Notes: a model not told the origin generated them from the sequence alone. Counted from the first letter of the stretch, positions 37,811 through 48,005 are shown. The stretch: 64,000 nt of DNA from Fluviirhizobium alvei (GCF_030551875.1 NZ_JAUOZU010000008.1:1-64000), one strand, 5' to 3'. Program-made: numbers and translations.

Positions 37811-38083
37811 CTACATCTCTTCGCCGAACTTGTCGGCGATCAGTGCCGTGATCGTATCCAGCGCTTCCTCAGCCTGGTTGCCGGATGCATACACCATGAT
37901 AGAGGATCCAGGGCCCGCCGCCAGCATCATCAGTCCCATGATGGACGTGCCACCGACGGTCATCCCGTCTTTCGAGACCTGGATTTCCGCATCGAAATTT
38001 TCGACGGTCTGGACAAATTTTGCCGATGCTCTCGCATGCAGGCCGCGCTTGTTGATGATGGGGATTTCGCGTTCCAAACGCAT
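37811..38083 (-). CDS. Phosphocarrier protein HPr
   Basis: A 90-residue HPr. The phospho-acceptor His16 is in KRGLHARAS, and the regulatory serine used by HPr kinase is Ser47 in GGTSIMGL. It passes phosphate from enzyme I to EIIA proteins of the nitrogen-type phosphotransferase system. It lies 8 bases after the EIIA gene and is followed by the 276-base ahcY control region. Confidence 0.95.
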   Translation of the reverse strand: MRLEREIPIINKRGLHARASAKFVQTVENFDAEIQVSKDGMTVGGTSIMGLMMLAAGPGSSIMVYASGNQAEEALDTITALIADKFGEEM

Positions 38084-38091
38084 CGTTCGTC

Positions 38092-38493
38092 TTACTTTCC
38101 GTTCAGCACGCGGCTGGCGACATAGATATATTTGCGACCGGCTTCGGATGCATCGACGAGCGCCTTCTGCATGTTGTTCTCGCCGCGAATGCCGGCAAGC
38201 TTGATCAACATCGGAAGGTTCATGCCGGCAATCACTTCGATATTGCCGCGCGACATGGCCGAAATGGAGAGGTTGGACGGCGTTCCACCGAACATGTCGG
38301 TCAGAATGATGACGCCATTGCCGTCATCCGTGGCGGTGACGGCATTGAGAATATCCTGCCGGCGGACATCCATATCGTCCTCCGGGCCGATCGAAATGGT
38401 TTCGATCGCCTTCTGCGGCCCAACCACATGCTCCAAGGCTGATCTGAACTCGTCGGCCAGATGGCCATGCGTTACCAGCACCAGTCCGATCAT
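38092..38493 (-). CDS. PTS EIIA component (mannose-type fold, regulatory)
   Basis: A 133-residue EIIA of the mannose family with the phospho-acceptor His9 (LVTHGHLADEF). No sugar-transport EIIB/C genes are near, so it is likely a regulatory phosphoprotein within the alphaproteobacterial PTS-Ntr branch. It is paired with HPr. A small inverted repeat (38528-38551) lies about 35 bases upstream of its start. Confidence 0.92.
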   Translation of the reverse strand: MIGLVLVTHGHLADEFRSALEHVVGPQKAIETISIGPEDDMDVRRQDILNAVTATDDGNGVIILTDMFGGTPSNLSISAMSRGNIEVIAGMNLPMLIKLAGIRGENNMQKALVDASEAGRKYIYVASRVLNGK

Positions 38494-38641
38494 GCTTGGG
38501 TGAGCTCCTCAATTCCCTCAGGTGACGATTGGGCGCTGCTGTTAGCCCAATTCCCCTGCCTCGTCCACTGTCCGGGCGGCCATCATGGCAAGGAAAGGCG
38601 GAAGTTCAAGCACAAAATGCTCTCCCTAGGCCTAAGGTTGG

Positions 38642-39103
38642 TCATGAATTGGGTGTCAGGACCGGAAATCCGGGCAGGAATGCTTCAAGCACCGCATAGG
38701 GATCCGGCGTCGAGCGATCGAGCGTGATGAGGGGCAGCGAAATTCCCCCCGCGGAGGTCCAGATCGCATCGTCGTTCGGTATCCGGTTGGAAGCATTGAT
38801 GAATTCCAAACGGACGACGTAATTCAATTCGGCCAGGTCTATGGATGGGATCGCCGCGATTCCGGTTCCGCGGACCTCGATCTTGCCCCGGATCGTTGCT
38901 GGGGCCGTTGCAATCACCCTGTCGTTCCGGATCTCGAGAAAAACCTGATCATCGCTCACAAGTGCGGCAAAATGCGCAGCCCGGCGAGCCGTACTCATGA
39001 GCTGCAGCGCCTTTGTGGATTTTCCGCTTCCCGATGGGCCGACCAGAAGCAGGCCGGTGGACCCGATAACGATCGCGGTGGCATGGACCAGTTCGGGTTC
39101 CAT
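38642..39103 (-). CDS. hprK: HPr kinase/phosphorylase, short alphaproteobacterial form
   Basis: A 153-residue HprK containing only the catalytic domain; the Firmicute enzyme has an extra N-terminal domain of about 130 residues. Walker A is GPSGSGKST (22-30). The capping catalytic region around EVRGTGI and a shortened C-terminus follow. It phosphorylates the regulatory serine of HPr. Its start codon overlaps the chvG stop (TGATG arrangement), so its translation is coupled to the ChvG sensor kinase. Confidence 0.93.
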   Translation of the reverse strand: MEPELVHATAIVIGSTGLLLVGPSGSGKSTKALQLMSTARRAAHFAALVSDDQVFLEIRNDRVIATAPATIRGKIEVRGTGIAAIPSIDLAELNYVVRLEFINASNRIPNDDAIWTSAGGISLPLITLDRSTPDPYAVLEAFLPGFPVLTPNS

Positions 39104-40893
39104 CAGGCTTTGCCCTTTTCGGGCAAGGTCAGGATGAAGCGTGCGCCCTTGCGGCGGCCTTCCTCATCGATAATGTTCTCCGCCTTGAGCGTGCCGCCAT
39201 GGGCTTCGGCGATTTGCCGACTGATGGAGAGGCCCAGACCGGAATTCTGCCCGAAGCCCTCGCTTTCGGGACGATCCGTATAGAAACGCTCGAAGATGCG
39301 ATCGATATTCTCGGCATCGATTCCGGGACCGTTATCGGCGACCTCGATGATGCAGTTCTTCTTGGTACGACGCAGCGTCACCGCGATATGGCCGCCCTGT
39401 ACCGGAACGAAGGAACGGGCATTCTCGATCAGATTGGTAACAATCTGCCCGAGGCGAAGGTCGTGACCATTGACGACGAAATTGTTCTTGGCCGCACCCT
39501 TTCGTTCGATCTCCAGATCGACGGCAACCGTCTTCCCGCGCGATCTGACTTCACCGGCGATATTGACGAGGTCGGTCAGCAAAGTCTCGAGATTGACCGG
39601 CTTGGAATCGGCGCGCGCCAGTTCGGCATCGAGGCGGGAGGCATCCGAAATATCCGAGATCAGGCGGTCCAGCCGGCGGACATCATGCTGAATGACATCC
39701 ATCAGCCGCTTCTTGGACTCATCGCTCTTGGCCAGAGGCAAGGTTTCCACGGCGCTGCGGAGCGATGTGAGAGGGTTCTTGAGCTCATGGCTGACATCGG
39801 CGGCAAAGCTCTCGATCGCGGCAATCCGGTCGTAAAGCGCGTTGGTCATGTCGCGCAGCGCCACCGAAAGATTGCCGATTTCATCCTGGCGGAACGAGAA
39901 GTCCGGGATTTCCTCGCGCGATTTGACGCCGCGGCGGACACGAACTGCAGCGGCCGCCAGGCGCCGGAGCGGGTTCGCGATTGTCGAGGAGAGAATAAGC
40001 GACAGGACCACGTTCACAAGTGTTGCAATGCCGAACACCCGCAGAATGGCGAGCCGCTCGCTATGGACGATCTGGTCGATGTCGCCGGCCTGGGTCGACA
40101 GGAGGAGGACACCGAGAACAGCGCGGAAACGCTGGACCGGCACTGCCACCGAAACGATGAGTTCGCCATTCTCGGTGACACGAACCACGGCGCCGCGAAC
40201 CCCGGTCAAGGCATTCTTGACTTCCGGATAGATCATGCCGTCGCCACCGGGGCTTTCCTTGTAAACCGGAAGGTTGGAGGGCTGCAGCATCCGGTTGATC
40301 CAGCTCGAAACCCGGTCCGTGAAGGGCTTGGACTCTCCGGTAACCGGTGGCAGATCAAAGCGCAGCACCTGGCCCCGCGCATAGAGAAAGCGCGAATCCA
40401 GGATGAGATTGGCATCGGGATCGAAGATTCGGGCGCGGGTGTGGGTCGGCGAAATCAGCCGTCGCATCACCGGCGCCACCCGCTCCGGATCGATTGGAAA
40501 TTCAAGATCCTCGTCGTTGGGGACGGGCGTGATGGATTGGCCCGCTTGCAGCTCCAGCAGCTTCTGCGGATCGATAGTGATCGAGTTGGTATCGACAGAA
40601 GCGGAGGCCGAGATGGCCGAAGCGATGATTTCGCCCTGGGTCAGCAGGCTTTCGACCTTGGCATCGATCAGCCCCTCGCGGAACTGATTGAGATACATGA
40701 TACCGGCAACAAGAATGACCAGCGCCACGAGGTTGAAGAACAGGATCTGCCGCGTCAGGCTGGAAAAAAGCGCATGACCGAAAATCCGTCGCACGAAGGT
40801 CAGTGCGCGGCTGAACGGGGACCGGCGTCGGCCCTTGCCATTGCGACCGGATGCTTCTCTGGATGGAGCGATCCCGGAGTCGACTGCGTTCAT
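39103..40893 (-). CDS. chvG: Sensor histidine kinase ChvG (ExoS family)
   Basis: A 596-residue two-transmembrane kinase. A basic N-terminal region is followed by a first membrane helix (about 50-70), a long periplasmic sensor domain, a second helix (about 290-305), and HAMP. The phospho-acceptor is His369 in DVSHELKNPLTSL, followed by intact N, G1 and G2 boxes. ChvG/ExoS senses acid and envelope state and, through ChvI, controls exopolysaccharide, motility and host-interaction genes in rhizobia and agrobacteria. It lies 41 bases after chvI and overlaps hprK. Confidence 0.96.
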   Translation of the reverse strand: MNAVDSGIAPSREASGRNGKGRRRSPFSRALTFVRRIFGHALFSSLTRQILFFNLVALVILVAGIMYLNQFREGLIDAKVESLLTQGEIIASAISASASVDTNSITIDPQKLLELQAGQSITPVPNDEDLEFPIDPERVAPVMRRLISPTHTRARIFDPDANLILDSRFLYARGQVLRFDLPPVTGESKPFTDRVSSWINRMLQPSNLPVYKESPGGDGMIYPEVKNALTGVRGAVVRVTENGELIVSVAVPVQRFRAVLGVLLLSTQAGDIDQIVHSERLAILRVFGIATLVNVVLSLILSSTIANPLRRLAAAAVRVRRGVKSREEIPDFSFRQDEIGNLSVALRDMTNALYDRIAAIESFAADVSHELKNPLTSLRSAVETLPLAKSDESKKRLMDVIQHDVRRLDRLISDISDASRLDAELARADSKPVNLETLLTDLVNIAGEVRSRGKTVAVDLEIERKGAAKNNFVVNGHDLRLGQIVTNLIENARSFVPVQGGHIAVTLRRTKKNCIIEVADNGPGIDAENIDRIFERFYTDRPESEGFGQNSGLGLSISRQIAEAHGGTLKAENIIDEEGRRKGARFILTLPEKGKA

Positions 40894-40934
40894 TCTCTAT
40901 CCTTCGGACCCGCCTCGCCCGAGGCGGGGCAAGA

Positions 40935-41663
40935 TTAGGCCCCTGCCGCTTCCCGGAAGCGATAACCGACACCATAAAGCGTTTCGATCATGTCGAAATC
41001 ATTGTCGGCCATCTTGAACTTCTTTCGCAGCCGCTTGATGTGGCTGTCGATCGTGCGGTCATCGACATAGACCTGTTCGTCATAGGCGGCATCCATCAGC
41101 GCATCGCGGCTCTTGACCACGCCGGGCCTCAGCGCAAGCGCATGAAGAATGAGGAATTCCGTGACGGTGAGCGTGACCGGCTGGCCCTTCCAGGTGCAGG
41201 TGTGGCGTTCCTGATCCATCACCAACTGGCCGCGCTCGAGCGATTTTGTCTGCACCACGCTGCCCTTGGCCGGTGCCGTTCCCGATGCGGCCGCCTCGCG
41301 ATTGGCGACGCGGCGCAGGACGGCCTTGACCCGTTCGACCAGCAGGCGCTGGGAGAATGGTTTGGTGATGAAATCATCGGCCCCCATCTTGAGACCGAAG
41401 AGCTCGTCGATCTCCTCATCCTTCGACGTCAGAAAGATGACCGGCAGATCCGACTTCTGCCTCAGGCGGCGCAGCAGTTCCATTCCATCCATCCGCGGCA
41501 TCTTGATGTCGAAGATTGCCAGTTGCGGCGGTCGCTGCAGCAGGCCATCCAGCGCCGAGGCTCCATCAGTATAGGTTTCCACCTTGTATCCTTCCGCCTC
41601 GAGCGCGATGGAAACAGAAGTCAGGATGTTGCGGTCGTCATCGACGAGAGCAATTGTCTGCAT
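40935..41663 (-). CDS. chvI: Response regulator ChvI
   Basis: A 242-residue OmpR-family regulator. The receiver has the acidic pocket (VDDD, 7-10) and phospho-acceptor Asp52 ([10 protein letters not shown]). The C-terminal winged helix ends with the typical [12 protein letters not shown] stretch. The start at 41663 gives the conserved [10 protein letters not shown]. It is transcribed away from pckA and precedes chvG. Confidence 0.96.
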   Translation of the reverse strand: MQTIALVDDDRNILTSVSIALEAEGYKVETYTDGASALDGLLQRPPQLAIFDIKMPRMDGMELLRRLRQKSDLPVIFLTSKDEEIDELFGLKMGADDFITKPFSQRLLVERVKAVLRRVANREAAASGTAPAKGSVVQTKSLERGQLVMDQERHTCTWKGQPVTLTVTEFLILHALALRPGVVKSRDALMDAAYDEQVYVDDRTIDSHIKRLRKKFKMADNDFDMIETLYGVGYRFREAAGA

Positions 41664-41824
41664 AAGTGAATCTCCGACGGGGTCCTCATGCGCCGGAACG
41701 GCGCATTGCCCCCTATGAGTATAAAGGTGGAACAAATTGTGGCAAAGAGCCCAGGTGGTTGTTTTTTGCCGAATCGGCAGTTTCGGAGCCTGGCCGCGTA
41801 ACAAGGGTATAAAACACCTGCCGG

Positions 41825-41838
41825 TTTAAACGATTAAA
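41825..41838 (+). promoter_or_regulatory. LacI-like operator 1 upstream of pckA
   Basis: TTTAAACGATTAAA is a near-palindrome centred on CG, the usual centre of LacI/GalR-family operators. It is preceded by CCGGTT, repeated exactly 30 bases later at operator 2. In Sinorhizobium the LacI-family PckR regulates pckA, so this is a candidate PckR site. Confidence 0.55.
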
Positions 41839-41854
41839 TTTGACGCCCATCCGG

Positions 41855-41868
41855 TTAAATCGATTAAT
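41855..41868 (+). promoter_or_regulatory. LacI-like operator 2 upstream of pckA
   Basis: TTAAATCGATTAAT shares most bases with operator 1, and the two CG centres are exactly 30 bases apart, placing them on the same helix face. It occupies the -35 position relative to TATAAT at 41885, so a bound repressor would block RNA polymerase. Confidence 0.55.
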
Positions 41869-41974
41869 ACATTGATACTATTAATATAATCGGGAAAATG
41901 GCGCTTGTTTTTTAAAAAATTTTATGTCTATGTCCCGCGAAACTTGGCTTGGTCTAACGGAGAAAGGACACACC

Positions 41975-43585
41975 ATGGAGGAGCTCGGTACGACGAACCC
42001 GAACAATCGTCTGGAAGCAATGGGCTTTCAGGAGCTTGTTTCGGTTCGCTATAACCTGACCGAGGCGGAGCTCTATGAAGAGGCGATCCGCAACGGCGAA
42101 GCCGTTATGACCGCCCATGGCGCACTGCGGGCACTGACGGGTCAGCATACTGGCCGTTCACCGAAGGACAAGTTCGTCGTCAGCGACGACAATACCAAGA
42201 ACCGCATCTGGTGGGACAACAACAAGGCTCTGAGCCCAGAGCAGTTCGCTCTCCTCAAGGCCGACATGCTGGAACATGCCCGCGGCAAATCCCTCTATGT
42301 TCAGGACCTGATCGGCGGCGCCGATCGTGCCAATGCCCTGCCGACGCGGGTCATCACCCAGTATGCCTGGCATTCGCTGTTCATTCGCAACCTCCTGATC
42401 CGTCCGGCCCGCGAAACGCTCACCGACTTCATCCAGGAACTGACGATCATCGACCTGCCGGAATTCAAGGCAGATCCGGCTCGTCACGGCGTTCGTTCGG
42501 AAACGGTGATTGCCTGCGACCTGACCAACGGTCTGGTTCTGATCGGCGGTACCTCCTATGCCGGCGAAATGAAGAAGTCTGTCTTCACCGTCCTCAATTA
42601 CCTGCTGCCGGAAAAGGGCGTCATGCCGATGCACTGCTCGGCCAACATGGGCAAGGAAGGCGATACCGCCGTGTTCTTCGGCCTGTCGGGCACCGGCAAG
42701 ACCACGCTTTCGGCCGATCCGAACCGCACGCTGATCGGCGATGACGAACATGGCTGGGGCGAAACCGGCGTCTTCAATTTCGAAGGCGGCTGCTATGCCA
42801 AGACCATCCGCCTGTCGCGCGAAGCCGAACCGGAAATCTTCGCAACGACCGAACGTTTCGGCACCGTGCTCGAAAACGTTCCGCTCGATGTGAACCGAAT
42901 GCCGGACTTCGATGACGCGTCGCTGACCGAAAACACCCGTTGCGCCTATCCGCTGCATTTCATTCCGAATGCATCCGACACCGGCACCGGCAACCATCCC
43001 AAGACGATCATCATGCTGACGGCCGATGCCTTCGGCGTCATGCCGCCGATCGCCCGCCTGACGCCTGAACAGGCAATGTACCACTTCCTCAGTGGCTACA
43101 CCGCCAAGGTGGCTGGCACCGAAAAGGGCGTGACCGAGCCAGAAGCAACCTTCTCGACCTGCTTCGGCGCACCGTTCATGCCGCGTCATCCGGCCGAGTA
43201 TGGCAACCTTCTCAAGGCGCTGATCGCCAAGCATGGCGTCAATTGCTGGCTCGTCAACACCGGCTGGACCGGCGGCGCCTATGGCACCGGTTCGCGTATG
43301 CCGATCAAGGCCACGCGCGCGCTCCTGACGGCTGCCCTTTCCGGCAAGCTCAATGAGGCCGTGTTCCGCAGGGATGCGAATTTCGGCTTCGAAGTGCCGG
43401 TTGCCGTCGATGGCGTCGACACCAAGATCCTGGATCCGCGTTCGACCTGGATCGATGGCGCTGCCTATGATGCACAGGCGAAGAAGCTGGTCGACATGTT
43501 CGTCACCAACTTCGCCAAGTTCGAAGAACATGTCGATGGTTCGGTGCTCGATGCAGCACCCGGCATCAAGGCTGCTGCGGAGTAA
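41975..43585 (+). CDS. pckA: Phosphoenolpyruvate carboxykinase (ATP)
   Basis: A 536-residue ATP-dependent PckA that converts oxaloacetate to phosphoenolpyruvate, the entry to gluconeogenesis when cells grow on organic acids. The kinase-type P-loop [11 protein letters not shown] and metal-binding regions are intact. The start at 41975 follows an AGAAAGGA site; an in-frame ATG at 41924 lies in the leader and is unlikely. Regulation is probably by the two tandem operators upstream. It ends in a strong terminator shared with folC. Confidence 0.97.
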   Translation: MEELGTTNPNNRLEAMGFQELVSVRYNLTEAELYEEAIRNGEAVMTAHGALRALTGQHTGRSPKDKFVVSDDNTKNRIWWDNNKALSPEQFALLKADMLEHARGKSLYVQDLIGGADRANALPTRVITQYAWHSLFIRNLLIRPARETLTDFIQELTIIDLPEFKADPARHGVRSETVIACDLTNGLVLIGGTSYAGEMKKSVFTVLNYLLPEKGVMPMHCSANMGKEGDTAVFFGLSGTGKTTLSADPNRTLIGDDEHGWGETGVFNFEGGCYAKTIRLSREAEPEIFATTERFGTVLENVPLDVNRMPDFDDASLTENTRCAYPLHFIPNASDTGTGNHPKTIIMLTADAFGVMPPIARLTPEQAMYHFLSGYTAKVAGTEKGVTEPEATFSTCFGAPFMPRHPAEYGNLLKALIAKHGVNCWLVNTGWTGGAYGTGSRMPIKATRALLTAALSGKLNEAVFRRDANFGFEVPVAVDGVDTKILDPRSTWIDGAAYDAQAKKLVDMFVTNFAKFEEHVDGSVLDAAPGIKAAAE

Positions 43586-43617
43586 TCCGCAGCGCCACTT
43601 CCTTGGCAAAAGATTGC

Positions 43618-43647
43618 AACCCGGCGAACTCCAGCGCCGGGTTTTTT
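43618..43647 (+). terminator. Rho-independent terminator of pckA
   Basis: Stem AACCCGGCG / CGCCGGGTT (43618-43626 and 43635-43643) with an 8-base loop and a T-run. It lies about 33 bases after the pckA stop and touches the end of the convergent folC gene. Confidence 0.9.
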
Positions 43648-44992
43648 ATTCGGGAATGGTGCCGTTTTCGGCCAGAACATCGCCGGCGAAATAAAGCGAG
43701 CCGCCAATGAGGATACGCGGTGGGATCTCGTTTGGACGAACATCGTCAGAAATCCGGGAAAGCGCTTCCGCCGTATCGAGACAGGGAGCGGCTTCGAGAC
43801 CGGCGTCCGCCGCATCCTGCGCAAGCGCGACCGGATCAAGACCCGCATCCGAATTGCGGATGGCCACAGTGAAGACCTTGCGAGCCAGGCCGCGAAACGC
43901 GTCGAAATAGCCCTTCGGGTCCTTTGTGTTGATCATACCGGTCACGAGATAGAGTGGCCGCGGATCTTTTTCTTCGAAATTGGCGAGCGCTTCGGCGATC
44001 GCCTTGCCGCCATGCGGATTGTGGCCGCCGTCGAGCCAGATTTCCGATCCGTTCGGCGCCAGATCCACCAGAGAGCCGCTCTTCAATCGCTGCAACCGCG
44101 CCGGCCAGGAAACCGAACGCATGGCCCTGGCGCAGATCTCGTCATCCAGCCGGAAACCTGCTGATTTGACAGCACGGATCGCCGCAGCCGCATTGGCATA
44201 CTGATGACGCCCCGGCAAGGCCGGCAGGGGCAGATCCATCAGCCCATCGCCATCCTGATAGATCAGCCGGCCATTTTCCTCGTAGGCAAGGAAATCCTGT
44301 CCATAGACAAGAGCGGGCGCTCCCATTCGTTCAGCGATATCGACAAGCAGTTGCCGCGCCTCTTCGAAATCCTGGCGCCCGATCACCACCGGACAACCTC
44401 GCTTGATGATCCCGGCCTTTGCCTTTGCGATGTCCTGAATGGACGCGCCAAGCCAGGACTGGTGATCCATGGCAATGGGCATGATCAGCGAAACGGCGGG
44501 CTGTTCGATGACATTGGTGGCATCGAATTCCCCACCCAGACCGACCTCGACGATGGCCGCATCCGCCGGGTGTTCGGAAAACAGGATGAAAATCACCGCC
44601 GTCAGAAGTTCGAATACGGTGATCTTTTCACCGGCATTGACCTTTTCGGCTCGCAGGATCGCCTCAAGCAACACCTCGTCCGTCACCAGCTGGCCTTTGC
44701 CACCGGCAACGCCGAGGCGGTAGCGTTCGTGCCAGCGCACGAGATGCGGCGATGTATGGACATGCGCCGAAAGGCCCGCGGCCTCGATCAGGGCCCGGCT
44801 GAAAGCTGTCGCCGATCCCTTTCCATTGGTGCCGGCGACATGGATGATCGGCGGCATCCGGTCCTGCGGACGACCCAGCTGGTCGAGAAGCCGGCGAATG
44901 CGATCCAGCGACAGGTCGAACCCGCGCGGAAAAATGCCGAGAAGCCGTTCGATTTCCCGCGTTGCCGGGCTGGCGCCAAGGTCTGTCATCAT
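43646..44992 (-). CDS. folC: Bifunctional folylpolyglutamate / dihydrofolate synthase
   Basis: A 448-residue Mur-ligase-fold enzyme that adds glutamate to dihydropteroate and folates. The ATP-binding loop is HVAGTNGKGSATAF (about 50-63). Later regions (VGLGGEFDATNVI, WLDGGHNPHG) carry the substrate and ATP-binding residues. It ends the trpF-trpB-trpA-accD-folC operon (34 bases after accD), an order common to Alphaproteobacteria. Two adjacent ATGs are possible starts. Confidence 0.95.
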   Translation of the reverse strand: MMTDLGASPATREIERLLGIFPRGFDLSLDRIRRLLDQLGRPQDRMPPIIHVAGTNGKGSATAFSRALIEAAGLSAHVHTSPHLVRWHERYRLGVAGGKGQLVTDEVLLEAILRAEKVNAGEKITVFELLTAVIFILFSEHPADAAIVEVGLGGEFDATNVIEQPAVSLIMPIAMDHQSWLGASIQDIAKAKAGIIKRGCPVVIGRQDFEEARQLLVDIAERMGAPALVYGQDFLAYEENGRLIYQDGDGLMDLPLPALPGRHQYANAAAAIRAVKSAGFRLDDEICARAMRSVSWPARLQRLKSGSLVDLAPNGSEIWLDGGHNPHGGKAIAEALANFEEKDPRPLYLVTGMINTKDPKGYFDAFRGLARKVFTVAIRNSDAGLDPVALAQDAADAGLEAAPCLDTAEALSRISDDVRPNEIPPRILIGGSLYFAGDVLAENGTIPE

Positions 44993-45026
44993 ATCGTCTT
45001 TCGAGGCGCTCGCTGTCCGGCAGGTC

Positions 45027-45905
45027 TCAGGCTGCGATGGCAGCCTGCGGCGGCAGGTTCAACATCATCCGTGCCATGCGGGCGAGCGTTTCAGGGATCT
45101 CGCGACGGTCGATCACCATATCGACCATGCCGTGCTCAAGAAGATACTCGGATGTCTGGAAGCCATCCGGCAGCTTTTCGCGAATCGTCTGCTCGATCAC
45201 TCGCTTGCCGGCAAAGCAGATTTCGGCACCCGGTTCTGCCAGATGGACATCACCCAACATCGCGTAGGAGGCGGTGACGCCACCGGTGGTGGGATTGGTC
45301 AGAACGACGAAATAGGGAAGGCCTGCTTCCTTCAGCATCTCCACCGCGACGGTCGTCCGCGGCAGCTGCATCAGCGACAGGATGCCTTCCTGCATGCGCG
45401 CGCCACCGGACGCGGGGAACATGACGAGCGGGCAATGTTCGGCGATCGCGCGTTCAAAGGCCTTGATGATCGCTTCTCCGGCGGCGATGCCGAGCGAACC
45501 ACCCATGAAATTGAATTCATGGACGACAGCGACCATCTTGACACCACGAACCGTGCCGAGACCCGAGACGATCGTGTCCTCGAGCCCGGTCTTTGCGCGA
45601 CCATCGCGAAGGCGATCGGTATATTTCTTCGAATCGCGGAACTTGAGCGGATCCTGCGCCACCTTCGGCTGGGGAAAAGCTTCATACTGGCCGCCATCGA
45701 AAAGGTCGGCGAGACGTTCCTTCGCCGGCATCTTCATATGATAGCCCGAACCCGGAATGACCCATTTGTTGGCTTCGAGTTCCTTGTGGAAGACCATTTC
45801 CCCGGTCTCTGGGCACTTGATCCAGAGGTTTTCCGGAACATCGGATGTGGGCCGACCGAGCATCGAGTTGATTTTCGGGCGGACGAAATTGGTGATCCAG
45901 TTCAT
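45027..45905 (-). CDS. accD: Acetyl-CoA carboxylase carboxyltransferase subunit beta
   Basis: A 292-residue carboxyltransferase beta subunit that with AccA transfers carboxyl groups to acetyl-CoA to make malonyl-CoA. The crotonase-like core ([35 protein letters not shown]) is intact. The N-terminal zinc ribbon is degenerate: Cys31 is present, but the other three zinc-ligand positions are Thr34, Ile50 and Ser53. The canonical enzyme has four cysteines. It sits 38 bases after trpA. Confidence 0.96.
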   Translation of the reverse strand: MNWITNFVRPKINSMLGRPTSDVPENLWIKCPETGEMVFHKELEANKWVIPGSGYHMKMPAKERLADLFDGGQYEAFPQPKVAQDPLKFRDSKKYTDRLRDGRAKTGLEDTIVSGLGTVRGVKMVAVVHEFNFMGGSLGIAAGEAIIKAFERAIAEHCPLVMFPASGGARMQEGILSLMQLPRTTVAVEMLKEAGLPYFVVLTNPTTGGVTASYAMLGDVHLAEPGAEICFAGKRVIEQTIREKLPDGFQTSEYLLEHGMVDMVIDRREIPETLARMARMMLNLPPQAAIAA

Positions 45906-45943
45906 GGTTTTCTAAACTCCGTTATCCGGATGATATGGCAACG

Positions 45944-46783
45944 TTACTCTGCTGCCGCAAGGCGTGCAGCGTGAACGCCGGCCGAAAGCCCCTTGACGAA
46001 GGTCACGACCGACTGAACGGTATCGGCAGACGCCTGGCCGTTCTTGTCGAGCGATGTCGCGACCTGATTGACGATCGCGGTACCGACCACGACGCCATCT
46101 GCGGATGCACCGATCAGGCGCGCATGTTCGGCCGTCTTGACGCCGAAGCCGACGCAGATCGGCAAGGATGTATGTCCCTTGATCCGCTTGACGGCCGAAG
46201 AGATCAGCGACGGATCCGGCAGAGCAGAGCCCGTGATGCCGTTCATCGACACATAATAGACGAATCCCGATGAGTTGGTCAGCACTTTCGGCAGACGCTT
46301 GTCGTCGGTCGTCGGCGTTGCAAGACGGATGAAGTTGATATCCTTGGCGCGTGCGGGGATGCACAGCTCGTCATCCATTTCCGCCGGCAGATCGACGATG
46401 ATCAGACCATCAACGCCCGCCTTTTCGGCCTCATCGAGGAAACGATCGACACCATAGACATAGATCGGGTTGTAATAGCCCATGATCACGATCGGCGTCG
46501 TGTCGTCGGTCTCGCGAAATTCGGTAACCATCTGAAGCGTCTTGGCGAGGCTGTGGCCCGCCTTGAGCGCGCGGTGACCCGCCATCTGGATCGCCGGACC
46601 GTCCGCCATCGGGTCAGAGAAGGGCGAGCCGAGTTCGATGACGTCGGCACCGGCACCCGGCAGCGCCTTCATGATCGCAAGCGACGTATCGTAATCCGGA
46701 TCGCCACCCATGAAATAGGTGACCAGCGCGGGACGGTTCTCAGCCTTCAGATCCGCGAATTTCTTGTCCATACGTGCGGTCAT
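45944..46783 (-). CDS. trpA: Tryptophan synthase alpha subunit
   Basis: A 279-residue TIM-barrel that cleaves indole-glycerol phosphate to indole, channelled to TrpB. The catalytic Glu is in [13 protein letters not shown], and the catalytic Asp region is IIVDLPAEM. It follows trpB by a single base, so the pair is translated together in a near-equimolar ratio. Confidence 0.97.
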   Translation of the reverse strand: MTARMDKKFADLKAENRPALVTYFMGGDPDYDTSLAIMKALPGAGADVIELGSPFSDPMADGPAIQMAGHRALKAGHSLAKTLQMVTEFRETDDTTPIVIMGYYNPIYVYGVDRFLDEAEKAGVDGLIIVDLPAEMDDELCIPARAKDINFIRLATPTTDDKRLPKVLTNSSGFVYYVSMNGITGSALPDPSLISSAVKRIKGHTSLPICVGFGVKTAEHARLIGASADGVVVGTAIVNQVATSLDKNGQASADTVQSVVTFVKGLSAGVHAARLAAAE

Positions 46784-46784
46784 G

Positions 46785-48005
46785 TCAGAGCCCCATTCCC
46801 AGAATCTTGCCGACGGTGAAAATGTCCTTGTCGCCGCGGCCGGAGAGATTCATCAGGATGATCTCGTCCTTGCCCATCTTCGGCGCGCGCTTGATCACTT
46901 CAGCCACGGCATGGCTCGGCTCGAGCGCCGGAATGATGCCTTCAAGCTTGGTCAGCAGCTGGAAGGCTTCCAGAGCTTCATCATCCATGATCGGCACATA
47001 TTCGGCACGGCCGATATCACTCAACCAAGAATGTTCAGGACCGATGCCGGGATAATCGAGACCGGCGGAAATGGAATGGCCTTCGAGGATTTGGCCGTCG
47101 CCATCCTGCAGGAGATAGGTCCGGTTGCCGTGCAGGACGCCAGGCGAGCCTGCAGTGATCGAGGCGCAATGTTCGACACCCTGCAGACCGCGACCGCCAG
47201 CTTCAACGCCGACAATCTTGACCGACGGATCATCGAGGAACGGATGGAAGATCCCGATCGCGTTGGAACCACCGCCCACAGCCGCAATCACGAGATCGGG
47301 GAGTTTGCCTTCGGCTTCCATCAGCTGCGCCTTGGCTTCCGAACCGATGACCGACTGCAGGTCGCGGACGATTTCCGGATAGGGATGCGGGCCGGCGGCC
47401 GTTCCGATCAGGTAATAGGTGCTGTCGACATTGGTTACCCAGTCGCGCAGCGCTTCGTTCATCGCATCCTTGAGCGTACCGTTACCGGAGGTCACCGGAA
47501 CCACTTCGGCACCGAGCAGCTTCATGCGGAACACGTTCGGGGCCTGACGCTCGACGTCGGTGGCGCCCATATAGACCACGCAGGGGAAGCCGAAGCGGGC
47601 GGCCACGGTTGCCGAGGCAACGCCATGCTGACCTGCGCCGGTTTCAGCGATGATGCGGGTCTTGCCCATGCGCTTGGCAAGCAGGATCTGGCCGATGCAG
47701 TTGTTGATCTTGTGCGAGCCGGTATGGTTGAGCTCTTCGCGCTTGAAATAGATCTTGGCACCGCCGAGATGGGCCGTCAGCCGCTCGGCGAAATAGAGCG
47801 GGCTCGGCCGTCCGATATAGTGCGTGCCGAGCGATTTCAGCTCCGCCTGGAATTCCGCATCCGTCTTGGCCTTGTTCCATTCATCCTGAAGATCAAGAAT
47901 GAGGGGCATCAGCGTTTCGGCGACAAAGCGTCCGCCAAAAATGCCAAAACGACCATCTTCATCTGGTCCTGAGCGGAAGGAATTGGGTAGCAGTGCCTCG
48001 TTCAC
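46785..48005 (-). CDS. trpB: Tryptophan synthase beta subunit
   Basis: A 406-residue PLP enzyme that joins indole and serine. The PLP lysine lies in HTGSHKINN, and the phosphate-binding GGGSNAIG loop is present. I chose the GTG at 48005: AAGGAG lies six bases upstream, and it gives the usual rhizobial length. A longer frame would need a TTG start. It lies 11 bases after trpF. Confidence 0.96.
   Translation of the reverse strand: MNEALLPNSFRSGPDEDGRFGIFGGRFVAETLMPLILDLQDEWNKAKTDAEFQAELKSLGTHYIGRPSPLYFAERLTAHLGGAKIYFKREELNHTGSHKINNCIGQILLAKRMGKTRIIAETGAGQHGVASATVAARFGFPCVVYMGATDVERQAPNVFRMKLLGAEVVPVTSGNGTLKDAMNEALRDWVTNVDSTYYLIGTAAGPHPYPEIVRDLQSVIGSEAKAQLMEAEGKLPDLVIAAVGGGSNAIGIFHPFLDDPSVKIVGVEAGGRGLQGVEHCASITAGSPGVLHGNRTYLLQDGDGQILEGHSISAGLDYPGIGPEHSWLSDIGRAEYVPIMDDEALEAFQLLTKLEGIIPALEPSHAVAEVIKRAPKMGKDEIILMNLSGRGDKDIFTVGKILGMGL

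Larger units (their letters stand above)
41664..41974. other. Divergent chvI / pckA control region
   Basis: A 311-base intergenic region. The half near pckA is AT-rich and contains two operator-like repeats (annotated separately) and a perfect TATAAT at 41885-41890, a likely pckA -10. The half near chvI should contain the chvI promoter, which I could not place. No coding frame here looks real. Confidence 0.6.

Noticed and set aside
36110-38125. Long plus-strand frame over ahcY and HPr
   Set aside because: It crosses two clear genes and the ahcY terminator and operator region. It is an artefact of GC3-rich sequence.
39199-40938. Long plus-strand frame over chvG
   Set aside because: Antisense shadow of the ChvG sensor kinase, with no ribosome site or recognisable domain.
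41664-41974. CtrA boxes (TTAA-N7-TTAA) in the AT-rich pckA region
   Set aside because: TTAA words are present but not with the 7-base spacing; the tandem LacI-like operators explain them better.
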